Source: Orychophragmus violaceus
Lineage: Eukaryota; Streptophyta; Magnoliopsida; Brassicales; Brassicaceae
Assembly (NCBI GenBank): GCA_030180135.1
Contig: CM058231.1
Location: 52,958,235 to 53,022,234 of the forward strand
Reading direction: 5' to 3'
DNA length: 64,000 bases
Below, one piece after another: positions 1 through 9,540 of the stretch. The notes below the pieces were generated by a model. The model was not told the origin of the DNA. It saw only the letters and a program-made list of their open reading frames with translations, and searched no databases. Position 1 is the first letter of the stretch, and the number at the start of each line of letters is the position of its first letter. The position numbers and the translations under genes were made by a program.

Positions 1-617
1 TCTCCTTGTAGTATTCTTCCACTGTTCTGCTTCCTTGTGTACAATTTCTCAGTTTGTAGTGTAGCTCTCTGTACTAGTGGCTGGGAACGAAACTCTTTCT
101 CATAATAGCTTACATATGGGTCCATGTAACCACTATTAATCTCCTGCACGTCTCCTAGCAGTGACCAATTGATCCCACCAACTCAGAGCATAGTCTTTGA
201 ACTGTGTTGGTGCGATTTTCACCTTATTTTCTTTTGTGTATTCTCTGCAGTTGAACACCAGTTCAATATTCTTCTCCCACTCCAAGCACTCACCAGGATC
301 ATTAGTCCCTTGGAAAGAAGGAATCTTAAGTTTCAGGCCTGCTAAAGGATCTTTGGAAGGGTTTCTTTCTTAGCGATCGTGCCTTCTCCTTCTGTGGTGG
401 CTTGAATTGGATGATAGTTATAATAATTTGCTGCTGCAACATTCTCTGTATTGTGGCTAGAACTCTTCCTTGTTCTTTCTATTTTAGAATGATGGATTTC
501 TTCTCTAAACGCATCAAGCCATGCATTCATCATCATAGCCAATTTTTCTGTGACTGCTTCAATCAAAACCTTATTGTCTTTAGCACGGCTGTGTTCTTCT
601 CCATTAGAGCTCACCAT
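1..617 (-). pseudogene. gypsy gag fragment
   Basis: The gag reading frame starts at the ATG ending at 617 (MVSSNGEEHS...) and stays open to about 342. After that the homology continues only by changing frame and passing stop codons. Recognisable pieces are ECLEWEKNIELVFNCREYT and FKDYALSWWDQLVTARR around 170-300, and RELHYKLRN then GSRTVEEYYKE near 1-70. These match the capsid-like retrotrans_gag region (SWWDQ... EYYKEME) of chromoviruses. A nonsense codon and at least one frameshift make it a pseudogene. It continues beyond the window. Confidence 0.8.
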
Positions 618-872
618 GTTTCATGTCCAAAGAAAATCAAAGAACCGGTAAAGAGTTCTTTGGAGGAAGGAAACAAATCAATTTTTAGAGAATTAGAACA
701 CTAAACCCTAATCGATCAGATCCGAAAACCTAAAAACCTAATTGATCAGATCAGAAGTCTAAGGGTTTTTAATTATCATAACAAATTCTTCGATGATCTG
801 CACAAAATTCTCAGTTCTAAGAGGTTTTTTAGATTCGAGGTTTATCAAAACAAACCCTAAACTAACAGATCA

Positions 873-873
<1 letters not shown>

Positions 874-943
<70 letters not shown>
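874..943. repeat. (AC)35 microsatellite
   Basis: A perfect 70-bp AC dinucleotide run in the untranslated leader of the gypsy remnant. Likely highly length-polymorphic. Confidence 0.97.
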
Positions 944-945
<2 letters not shown>

Positions 946-987
946 TTCAGATCAGTAGAGAGTTGAAACGACACAAACTTTCACAAA

Positions 988-1002
988 TTGTCTTTGATAC
1001 CA
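988..1002 (-). other. primer binding site (initiator-tRNA-Met type)
   Basis: Minus strand reads TGGTATCAAAGACAA, two bases inside the LTR end ...GCATCA. It resembles the usual TGGTATCAGAGC complement of tRNA-iMet with one change. It fixes the orientation of the element and its LTR edge at 1005. Confidence 0.7.
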
Positions 1003-1020
1003 CATGATGCGATCTTAAGA

Positions 1021-1300
1021 CACTACAAGAAATTTGATTATTTATAGCATAACCAGATACATTTTTGTTCATTTATGCTATGTTTAATATAACTCTGACT
1101 TTAATATAGCGTCAAATGCAATGTATATGTTAGTCCGGAGAGAAAAATAAAAAATATGCGCTTAATATTTGGGGTAAATATTGATAGAATGATTTTTAAT
1201 AGCATAAACAAATTTTCATAGTCCGCTCAATAATAAAAATATTAATTATTTTTTCGCCCAAATTTTCTTTAGGCAAATTTTTTCCAAGTTTCAGTTAACA
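1021..1300. mobile_element. CACTA (En/Spm) transposon terminal segment
   Basis: Position 1021 begins CACTACAAGAAA, the canonical plant CACTA terminal inverted repeat. The next 200 bp carry several copies of a subterminal motif around 'ttatagcataa' / 'atgctatgtttaat' / 'aatatagcgtc' in both orientations, as expected of En/Spm subterminal repeats. I did not find the matching TTTCTTGTAGTG end, so the inner boundary is unknown and the element is truncated or a short derivative. The 3 bp before it are AGA. Confidence 0.6.
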
Positions 1301-2465
1301 AAAGTGTCATGGCCCTTAGTCAATGGCCATTATGGAAACAATAATCTCAAAGAGAATTTGAATAAGAAAAAGAAAAAGCTTTGGAAAAGCTTTAGGTGTC
1401 CCACAATAATTTCCACTTAGGTATAATTAAGGCAAAAAAAAAAGATTGAATCATATTTTCCACTATTTAGTATCATGGAGGGGAGAAGGAAGGATCACTC
1501 AACATCTCTTGATCCAGAAAATTGCATATTGTCCATCTCAAACAGCCAAGTGACTTTTTGAGCTCCACCAAGAGACAACCTCGACTTGCCATCTTGGAGG
1601 CCTATTATCCAGAGGCTCAGGCGGAATCAGATCGCGATCTTTATACCTATGGAAAGATCTCGTTCTCTAGTTTCAATAGCATCTTTTCGATCTCAAATCC
1701 TAAGTATACCCTGCTCACAATCCTTCCTTATATTTTACGGCGAAATATAGGGAATCAGGAGACATACTATATATCCCTAGAAATACCTGGATCTTAGCTT
1801 TCTAGAGCCGCCAAGTTTGGGTTGATAGGAGGTATTTGTAGAAAGTTATCGCCATTTTCGTGAAACTGGTACAAATTCTAATGCTCCAACTTGAAATACA
1901 GATTGATGGCCACTCCGGACGAACTGGACTGCGAACTTGAACTTGGTATCACTGGAAAGCTCTATCTTTTATCTTTCCATAGTAGCCGACCGTTCGTATT
2001 GTGAAGGTTTATTCAGTGAGTTATGGCCTTTTGAACAGATGTACTTGAAACTTTTTAACACCTCTGTTTTAAAACAATGTTCTTGTTTTGGGTAGTGAGC
2101 TTGTGAGAGAGTTTAAGGTTGCATCTAAAGGAGTTAGGAGACTATCTATATATTCCTGGATATCTCTCATTTCAAGGAATTCATATCAAGTTGTGGATCA
2201 TCATTCGGAGGTATGATGCTCCTGAAATCTGATCTACAAGTCAAGAGAAAACCCACTTTTACTAAACCGCCCAAAACGCTATTTTTGCCAAACGCAGATT
2301 TTAAACGCAATTTCCTTAACCGCTATTTTGTCAACTTGAAAACGCTAAGGTGCGGGTGGTATCTAAGTAATTCAATACTAGTTTAGCAACATGTGTTTAT
2401 ACATGCTATGTCTTGAAATAAGAATTGCTTGATTACGTTGTCTGATGCTAAGTAGAAAAATTATC

Positions 2466-2586
2466 GTAAAAGTTAATGATAGTAAGTTATGGTAAAATTT
2501 AATGATATTAAGATATGATAAAAGTTAATGATAGTAAAGTATGGTAAAAGTTAATGATAGTAAAGTATGGTAAAAGTTAATGATAG
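2466..2586 (+). repeat. 26-bp tandem repeat, about 4.6 copies
   Basis: Unit gtaaaagttaatgatag plus taaagtatg, repeated with a few substitutions, within the G1 LTR directly before the hairpin block. Confidence 0.85.
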
Positions 2587-2774
2587 TTCTGCGGACGATC
2601 GCGTATGTTAGCCCATAGCAGAACTTTGTTTGTTGGACTACAAACTCGCGTATGTAAGCCCATTGTAGTCCATGCCATGACCTCAGTTCTACGGACGATC
2701 GCGTCTGTTAGCCCGTTGCAGAACTTCTTTTGTTGGACTGCCGACGAGCGCGTATGTTAGCCCGTTGTAGTCCA
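2586..2774 (+). repeat. four-hairpin 100-bp tandem block
   Basis: Four imperfect palindromes at 2586-2624, 2634-2672, 2686-2724 and 2734-2774. Arms alternate GTTCTGC/GCAGAAC (1 and 3) and TGGACTAC/GTAGTCCA (2 and 4). All share a loop core like GCGTATGTTAGCCC. Spacing is about 48, 52 and 48 bp, so it is two copies of a 100-bp unit holding two hairpins. Confidence 0.85.
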
Positions 2775-2931
2775 ATAGGCCGTAGAGAGCCGATGACAGG
2801 AAGGTCCATCCCCAAAATGCTTGGAAGGGGTTGGGTATGCCGTAAGTAAAGAATGAAAGAATATGAAAAATGAAGTAAAGAAGTTAAAAATTTAAGTAAA
2901 GAAGTGAAATATTAAGTTAATAATGTGAAAG

Positions 2932-3001
2932 GTGTAAAGTATGAATAAGTGATTATGTTGTAAAATGTGTAAAGTATGAATAAGTGATTGTGTTGTGAAA
3001 T
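2932..3001 (+). repeat. 35-bp direct repeat, two copies
   Basis: GTGTAAAGTATGAATAAGTG begins at 2932 and again at 2967 within an A/G-rich low-complexity stretch of the G1 LTR (about 2830-3030). Confidence 0.8.
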
Positions 3002-3367
3002 TTAAGTATGAATGTCATGATTGATAGTAATTAATTTGAGTGAAGTATGATCTATTTCTTGGTTTAATGTGTATAAGTGCCTATTTTTTTCCGAGTATTT
3101 GGGTTCATTAGATAACATTAACACTGGGTAACTTGTTACTCAGCCCCCCTACTTCACCCATTTCAGGTGTTAGAGAAATTACGGTTAAGCGGCCCAAGGT
3201 GCTATTTGCTCGGATGCTCATTTTACTGGAGATTGTGTGTAATATTTTTGAAAGACTATTTATATATTTGAAAACATTGGTGTGTATTTGAAAGAGTGGA
3301 CTGAAACGAATTATGTTATATTAAATGATTTGAGACTTATCTAAATAATTTTTTGTTTACGTTAATT

Positions 3368-4272
3368 TTTTTTTTTGTCAACAAGATACACTAAAAAAAC
3401 CTATCTATCACTTATCCAAATTGGCGGCTCCGGTCCAACGTGGATTGTATATGACGGTCTGAGGCGAGCACTTTGTGCTAGTCTGTCTGTCATCAAATTC
3501 CTTATGCGCGGTACATGGATGAGCTCAAATGTTGTGAAGAACTCCTTTCTTCCTTTGAACTCTTCTAAGTGGATTGAGAAAGCTGGTCATTCTTCTGGTT
3601 CCGACACTATCTTCACCAATTATGAACAGTCCGTTGCGAATGTGATGTGAGTATATTGATGAAACTTCATACATTCCATAGCCCACACAAGGGCTTCGAA
3701 TTCTGCATGGAGTGGGGATAAGCTAGCTTTGATATTCATTGCCCCCATCAAAACATTCTCGTCTCTCTCATAACAGATATACCATCCTTGACCTGAAAAT
3801 TGATCACCTTACTTCCAAGATCCATCCACAAAACACCATTGACCATTGAGTATCAATTCATTAGCGGGATTTCTTCCTCCCCATGTTCCTATCCCTGCTT
3901 CTTTCACCTCATTTAACTGTGCATCTCCCCATGTTACTAATTTTGTTTCTGCCAATCGCAATGTTTCCTGAGGGCTCTGATCGATATGACTATACACCAT
4001 ATCGCTCCTGCTCTTCCAAATATACCATATTAACCAAGGATATATATCCATCTTATCATCCGAAGGTAATCTCCAAAAAAGATAATCCATATTCGTGTAG
4101 AGAGATGTTGTTGGGAAAAACTCTGGATTTGTTGGAATTCGAGACAGTGCCCAAGTTTGAATCGCTGGTGGACATTCAAATAATACATGATTTATCGATT
4201 CCTCCTCTGCTCCACACCGAACACAGCGTGTGTCACATTTTATCCCTCGTCCCTTCAAGTTTTTCGTCACCG
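3368..4272 (-). mobile_element. 5'-truncated LINE insertion with target-site duplication
   Basis: A 905-bp minus-strand insertion flanked by the 15-bp direct repeat TTGTTTACGTTAATT at 3353-3367 and 4273-4287. The poly(A) tail appears as a T run at 3366-3376. It carries only the 3' end of ORF2, as expected for incomplete target-primed reverse transcription. It sits inside the G1 LTR, so it is younger than G1. Confidence 0.93.
3401..4272 (-). pseudogene. LINE ORF2 C-terminus: zf-RVT plus RNase H domains
   Basis: From 4270 the minus frame encodes the zinc-binding zf-RVT module (CDTRCVRCGAEEESINHVLF, ECPPAIQTW) that follows reverse transcriptase in plant LINEs. A plant LINE RNase H (RVT_3) follows, with the first catalytic Asp in FVDGSW (near 3812), Glu in LHAEFEAL (about 3700) and Asp in FATDC (about 3640). 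The 153-aa frame stops just after VDGSWK at 3809; the RNase H continues in frame past that stop and at least one more, ending near 3401. The reverse transcriptase and ORF1 are absent. Confidence 0.85.
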
Positions 4273-4357
4273 TTGTTTACGTTAATTATAAAAATAATTC
4301 TAAAGTTTCTAGATGATTTGCCATCTCCGCCAAGTAAGCGGGACGAGCGTCACAAAG

Positions 4358-4370
4358 TGGTATCAGAGAC
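4358..4370 (+). other. primer binding site of G1
   Basis: TGGTATCAGAGAC begins 3 bp after the LTR end at 4354; complementary to the 3' end of initiator tRNA-Met. Confidence 0.8.
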
Positions 4371-4554
4371 TAGGTTAAAGGCCACTCCGATTCTAACAAG
4401 GAGTGTCACCTATATATATATTTGAAGTATTTAAAAATTTTGGGAAAGGGATTTTTATAAAGTAAAAGAGCACCGGCAATACCACACTTGAGTAATTAAG
4501 TTCGTGAAGTTGTGTTTCTTTTAGGATATCGTCATCTTTAGTTGTCTTCACAGA

Positions 4555-4900
4555 ATGGTTCGTGGAGGAGCACATGCAAGAAGGGGACGTGGACTTCAAG
4601 GACAAAATGAAGCTGAGAGTATTGAGCTTACAACAAACACAGAGCAAAGCACCCACAATGGGGGTCAGATGCCAGTTTAGGGACTAAACCCTGCAATGTT
4701 GAGATCTATAGTGATGGACTCACTCAGAGAGATGTTTGGACATGGACAACTTCAGATTCCAGTATAGCTGCAGCTCATGCCGCTGAACCACCACCTCCAC
4801 CACCTCCGCTGCCCCCTCATGGTGTCCCACCGATGCGTATGCCCGTTTTTGACCATTGTGTTTTGGTTCTGTTTCAGAGAAAATGATAGTGGGAGAAATG
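4555..4900 (+). pseudogene. Tekay-like gag N-terminal fragment
   Basis: ATG at 4555 opens a frame starting MVRGGAHARRGRG and ending at a stop at 4678. Homology appears to continue past it with LNPAMLRSIVMDSLREMFG and a proline-rich run near 4770-4840, typical of the N-terminus of Tekay/Del gag. Similarity is lost around 4880-4900, where the element is truncated. No capsid, protease or pol follows. Confidence 0.55.
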
Positions 4901-5600
4901 TTAGTCAGGAAGAAGATTATTACGATGAAATAACTTCCCCTCACCAAACAAAGGACTTGAATTAAAGAAGGTTAAGAGAAATGAGGGTTTTAATAATGTG
5001 CCTCGAGCGTCGCTTCAAACCAGAGAAAGAGAGTGAGAGAGACATACGTTACGTGGAGTGTGTATCTTCGCGACCCCAATCAAATCAATTAATCATGGTT
5101 AAATATCCTGGTTAAATATCTTGGTTAAAAATTATACAAACCTACATTGGTTTTGTCTTTTGTTCTGGTGTAGCCCTTGAGCCCTTGAATCGTATACTGG
5201 TTTTTCGTTTGCTTTGGCATAGCCTCAGAGACATAGAACTGTGCAGTGGTTTTGTCTTTTGTTCTCTTGCAGGCTTTTGCAGAGTTCCTCTGTTTCGGCG
5301 GGACGTTTATGCTGCAGCCACCCTCCAATCTTGTTTTGAACGTTTCATTTGGTAGGCTAGTGCTTATTGCTTACACATTAAATGAGAGACAAGAAGAATA
5401 TTCAATGTTCCTCTCAACCGATATTATTAAATTTCCTGAACATGATAAGTTCGTGTATACTCAAAAAAAAAATCTGATATCTAGAAAGATTCATAAAATC
5501 ATAATTTAATTTCTCAAACCATCAGAGAACTAGTAAAAACATTTCACACCAACCACTTCATCTCGCTATATATGTTGATTAAGATCATTTGATGTAAAAG
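4900..5600. other. unassigned sequence
   Basis: No recognisable gene. The only structure I see is a near-repeat of TGGTTTTGTCTTTTGTTCT at about 5149 and 5244 and short 'atggttaaatatc' repeats at 5095-5130. Small open frames here match nothing I know. Confidence 0.5.
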
Positions 5601-6330
5601 AAAAGACGAAACCTCAAATTTTAGGTTTTAGCATCTCCAAAAGAAACCTCAAAACCTCATTTTGAGGTTTGGCTCATTCCAAAAGAAACTTCAAAACCTC
5701 AAATTAGCGGTTTCATCTTTTCTTTTGCAATCTAGTCCCTATAATTAAATATTTCATTAGTTTTGACCCGTAAACAATTTTTAACTTAGATACTGTATAT
5801 ATATATTTATCAATCTTAAGATAAAAACAAAGAAGTACTTTTATCACTTCAAAATGCATTGATTGATCGTATTTGGAAGTATCACGTAAATACGTTTGTT
5901 GAATAATTTTAGTTGTAGTATTAAGTGTAATTTGAATGTTATTATTTTATGTAATATAATGTTATAATGAAATATTTTATGAATTAATATTTATTTATAA
6001 TATTTTAATGTATGTTTTATAGTTATGTAAAAGTTTTGTGATATAAAAACGCAAACTTTTAAACTGATTTGAGATTTATGTTTGAGGTTTTCTTTTCGAG
6101 AAAAACACCTTGAAACCTCAAATTTGAGGTTTCCCATACTTCAAATTTGAGGTTTCACCATTCAAAACCTAATTTTTTTTTTGAGGATTTGCGGGTGGGA
6201 TGGAGATGCCCTACAATGAAACCTCATAATAAGGTTTTGCGGTTTCTTTTTTAGGGTATAGAGTTTTGTTCACTCCAAAAGAAATCCTAAACCCTTAAAA
6301 TCTAAAGTTTCGTCAGTGCTTTAACATTCT
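5600..6330. repeat. MITE-like inverted-repeat block rich in AACCTCAAA/TTTGAGGTTT
   Basis: The block is bounded by GCATCTCCAAAAG (5632) and its inverted partner GGATGGAGATGC (about 6197). It contains many inverted copies of AACCTCAAA/TTTGAGGTTT. The outer GCATCTCCA termini resemble PIF/Harbinger-type MITEs common in Brassicaceae. A further related half-copy follows at 6215-6330. No coding capacity; exact ends and target duplication are uncertain. Confidence 0.5.
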
Positions 6331-7900
6331 AGTCCGAGAGCTATTTTTTTAAATTTGCTGTGTACTATTTTTAATTTGAGTGTTACCAAAATTGCAAAAC
6401 AATTTCAAAGAATTTAAAACACAAATTTTCTTTTATAAAACCTGTCTTCAATCGTTCTTTATATTGTGAGCAAACTTGTTCTGATTTTACTAAAGTAAAT
6501 TAGATTAGTTAAATTTTTAAAAGAGAGTCAAGAAAAAAGGAATATATTACGACTACGTTACGCCTAAAAGTGGGTAAAAATTCAAAATATTTTCCAAATT
6601 AATCCGGGAAACCTAAACTCAATATTATACCCCAAAACATTTCAATTACCCACCTATACCCAAGAATTTTCGACAAAGTGCCGAGAAATCATCAAATACG
6701 TCAAACCATGATTTAATTTTGTTCAACTCCCTTTTCAGAAATCTCCTTCGCATCATCTCTCTAATCTCTCTACGAATCCTCTTCTACGCCCACCATCTCA
6801 AACTGATATCTCTTCTTCGAATCTCTTATTCGAAGCTTTCCATTTCATAGCTAAGTTTGGCCAAAATCCTATCGACTCTCTCAAAAATCTTCCTTGAATA
6901 TCTCAATCATGAAACCCTCCGTGAATCAATTCCTACGGGTACAAGTAGCTATATCGTTAGTTTGCTTCTGCTTTTGAAACGGGATAAGCTCTGAATTTGA
7001 TTATTTGTTTACAATTAATTTTGGTTCTATAGGTTGTAAACGACTCCAATATTCCACAGTCTTGGTAAGTTGGTTGTTTTTTTAATGAGAGTTTGAGGTG
7101 TTAGAGTCTGATTGTTAGGATGTTAATCTTATAGTTAGCACGCAACTGAAGACACCAATTTTTGCTTAACTCATTAATGTGTTCTGCTAAGTTCGAGTGT
7201 CTGAGCACTTACAAGATATTTTTTGTATCATTTTAGGCATTTCCAAACAATTCATAACTTTCTTCTAAAACATTTTTTGAGGAGATCTATCAACGACGTA
7301 TGAAAGGCATGGTTAGCATCACAAAGGACTGCAAAAGCACTGCAAAGAACTACGACCTCGTGAGATATCAACAGTTGACCATAACAACATCTTTCCCCAG
7401 GTAAAGTAATATTTTTCACAATCCATGTTTATAATGTCATCTCGCGTTCTTTATTTAATTGTTTTTCTCTTACTGTATGTAATTGTCACATGCCACTGAG
7501 AAGGATGGACGAGTAAATCCTTATGGAGTCGTAAGCCTGACAGCTAATCTTTTAATGCGCAAGCACAAGCAGCCCAGATACTTTTCAGTGTTGTCGTCCA
7601 CCAAGAGCAACAGAAGGAAGCTATAAGTAAAACAACAACACCGTTTGATTCGTAAGTTACTTATATTGAAATAGAGATCATAGAATACCCAACTCAACAA
7701 TGTGCATATTTTGTGCATTCTGTGATAATGATACCGAGTGGAATCAATGTGCAAAGTTATTGTTTATCACTCGAAGCATCTTGGTATCTTTCTTATCTCG
7801 GTCCACAACTATTTAAGGAAGGTCATAAGGTTCAGATCATCAATCCCAAGCTCCTGAACCGTGTAGAGACCAATCACTATTAGTATGGAACCAAGGAAGG
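6330..7900. other. unassigned sequence with exon-like pieces
   Basis: No known protein is recognisable. Between 6909 and 7400 several short open segments are followed by good donor-like sites: ATG at 6909 ending CTACGG|GTACAAG; a segment from about 7034 ending TCTTG|GTAAGT near 7064; a segment ending CCCAG|GTAAAG near 7400. This could be a decayed or captured gene fragment, or chance. See findings. Confidence 0.25.
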
Positions 7901-8169
7901 ACATGTCACTGTCCATAGGGATCGTTACCTCCTCTCTCTCCTCTACCGAGTTCCTTTTGTCTTATACCTATTATTCTTTATTTATTCTCAAGTAGCCCTA
8001 ATTTTATAGCTTATATAAAATCTTGTAACACTTATGATGAATACATATTGGGATTTATTCTTCCCAAGAGCCGCCACTCTCAACTCTCTCTCTAATGGCT
8101 CATAAGAACCCTAATCGTTTTCTTGTGTGTTTGCTTCCATTCTCTCATTCTAAACTTAATATTATAACA
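7900..8169 (+). repeat. C0 5' LTR (left end uncertain)
   Basis: Ends ...TTATAACA at 8169, directly before the primer site. Contains a TATA box, TATATAAA at 8012-8019, followed by CT-rich leader sequence. Confidence 0.5.
8012..8019 (+). promoter_or_regulatory. putative TATA box of C0 LTR
   Basis: TATATAAA in the LTR about 150 bp before the primer site, the usual placement for a copia U3/R promoter. Confidence 0.5.
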
Positions 8170-8180
8170 TGGTATCAGAG
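8170..8180 (+). other. primer binding site of C0
   Basis: TGGTATCAGAG immediately follows the LTR end; complementary to initiator tRNA-Met. Confidence 0.8.
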
Positions 8181-8427
8181 AATTAAGCTCCTGTACCTCT
8201 TTTACTTCGGCAAATATCTGGTTCTAAACCCTCAAATATTGTTCTTGTTCTGTTCTTGAAACACTTTAAGCTCTTGTTCTGTTTTGAAGCGATTGGACTC
8301 TTATCTTTGTCTTTGGTCTCTATTCTAGTTCTGTATCTTCAGTTCCTCTTTCTCAGTCCAAAGAAGCTTTGTCCTTCATTTCTTTTAAACATGAAACTCC
8401 CTCCATCTATTCTTAATCTGTTTAACA

Positions 8428-9540
8428 ATGGAGAACTCAAGAGTTGTGATTCTTGTCATCCTTAAGGGTGCTAATTACTTGGTTTAGGCAAGAATGGTGA
8501 AGTCTGCCCTAGGAGACCGTGGGCTGTGGAAATATGTACTCAGCAGTGAAGCTCCTCTTCCTCAAGTTCAAGTTCAAGGAGGTATAGACATGGTTGCTGC
8601 TGATGAAGAAGCATGAATACAAGGAGATCATAATGTGCTATCCATACTCCAAAGATCTCTTGACCAGCATCTCTTGGAGGCTTACTCCTACTGCGTGTCT
8701 TCAAAGGAGATGTGGGACACTCTTGAAAAGGTTTATGGTAAAATGTCCAACCTTAGGTGTTTGAAGCAATCTAGCCATCAACAACCTCCAACAAGAAGAC
8801 ATGGAGTTCAAAGCTCATTTTGGGAAGTTCATATCATTATGGGCAGAGTTGGAGATGCTAAGGCCACCAAGTAATGATCCTATGGTTCTGAATGAAAGGA
8901 GAGAGCAGGATAAGGTCTTTGCTCTCCTACTGGCCTTGAACCCATCATACACCAGCCTGATTAAGCACATCCTAAGGGCAGATACACTCCCTTCCTTGGA
9001 TGATGTGTGTGGACAGATTCAAAAGGAACAAGGTTCCTTTGGCTTGTTCAGTGGGAAAGGTGAGCTTGTGACTGCCAACAAAGGGGTGTTCAAACCTGAT
9101 GAGAGGCAGAACTATGGTGGTGATAGGAGAGGACCCTTGGTGTGTGTTTATTGCAAGAGGAGTGCACATCTAAAGGAGAAGTGTTGGCGCCTTCACCCAC
9201 ACCTCAGACCAGCATCCTTCCAAAACCGGTTCAAGGATCAAAGACCCAACTTCTCCAATGGAGCAGCTGAACCTAGCTCATCCTACATGCGGTCTGGTGA
9301 GGAAGGTAAGGCAATGGTGGTTCATCAAGCCTCTACCATGGCTATTCAGAATGATGTGGTAAGAAGGTCTGACCTTGAAGCGCTTATCAAAGCTCTCAAG
9401 GAGAACTCTGGTATGATCCTTGGTAACCCTCTCTTTGCTTCAAGTAGAAACATACCATTGATTGTTGATTCAGGAGCCTCTCACCACCTGATAAGTGACT
9501 CTAAGTTCATTGATCATGTTAAACCTGCTCTGGTAATGTA
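8428..9540 (+). pseudogene. C0 gag and protease start
   Basis: ATG at 8428 (MENSRVVILVILKGANYLV) hits a stop at 8486. Homology then runs through frameshifts: SALGDRGLW, EMWDTLEKVYG and, from 8801, a clean frame EFKAHFGKFISLWAELEML. The zinc knuckle is CVYCKRSAHLKEKCW (near 9140), keeping C-X2-C-X4-H-X4-C spacing with Ser in the usual Gly position. The protease active site reads IVDSGASHHL near 9460. A stop at 9539 interrupts the protease. Confidence 0.8.

Larger units (their letters stand above)
1..1020 (-). mobile_element. Decayed Ty3/gypsy element, 5' part (LTR edge, primer site, leader, gag)
   Basis: Read on the minus strand this is the 5' end of a Ty3/gypsy element: 16 bp of LTR end (1005-1020), a primer binding site, a roughly 370-bp leader with an AC microsatellite, and gag running off the window edge. 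The rest of the LTR is replaced at 1021 by a CACTA end. The gag style (SWWDQL, TVEEYYKE) resembles chromovirus gag such as that of the CRM-like element at 28011-34725, but it is a different family. Confidence 0.8.
1306..4354 (+). mobile_element. Tekay/Del-like chromovirus LTR (G1), interrupted by a LINE
   Basis: The right edge is well supported: ...GCGTCACA ends at 4354, followed by AAG and a Met-type primer site. The left edge is uncertain; TGTCATGGCCC at 1306 is one candidate, and about 1500 is possible. Without the LINE the LTR would be about 2.1 kb, which suits the long LTRs of the Tekay/Del clade. It contains A-rich short tandem repeats, a four-hairpin block and no gene. The 91-aa open frame at 1522-1797 matches nothing I know. 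Confidence 0.5.

Noticed and set aside
2586..2774. CRISPR-like array (regular repeats with spacers)
   Set aside because: Plant nuclear context, only four degenerate units, palindromic arms alternate; it is LTR structure.
3883..4425. 180-aa plus-strand frame over the LINE
   Set aside because: It lies antisense to the recognisable zf-RVT/RNase H frame and crosses the insertion boundary.
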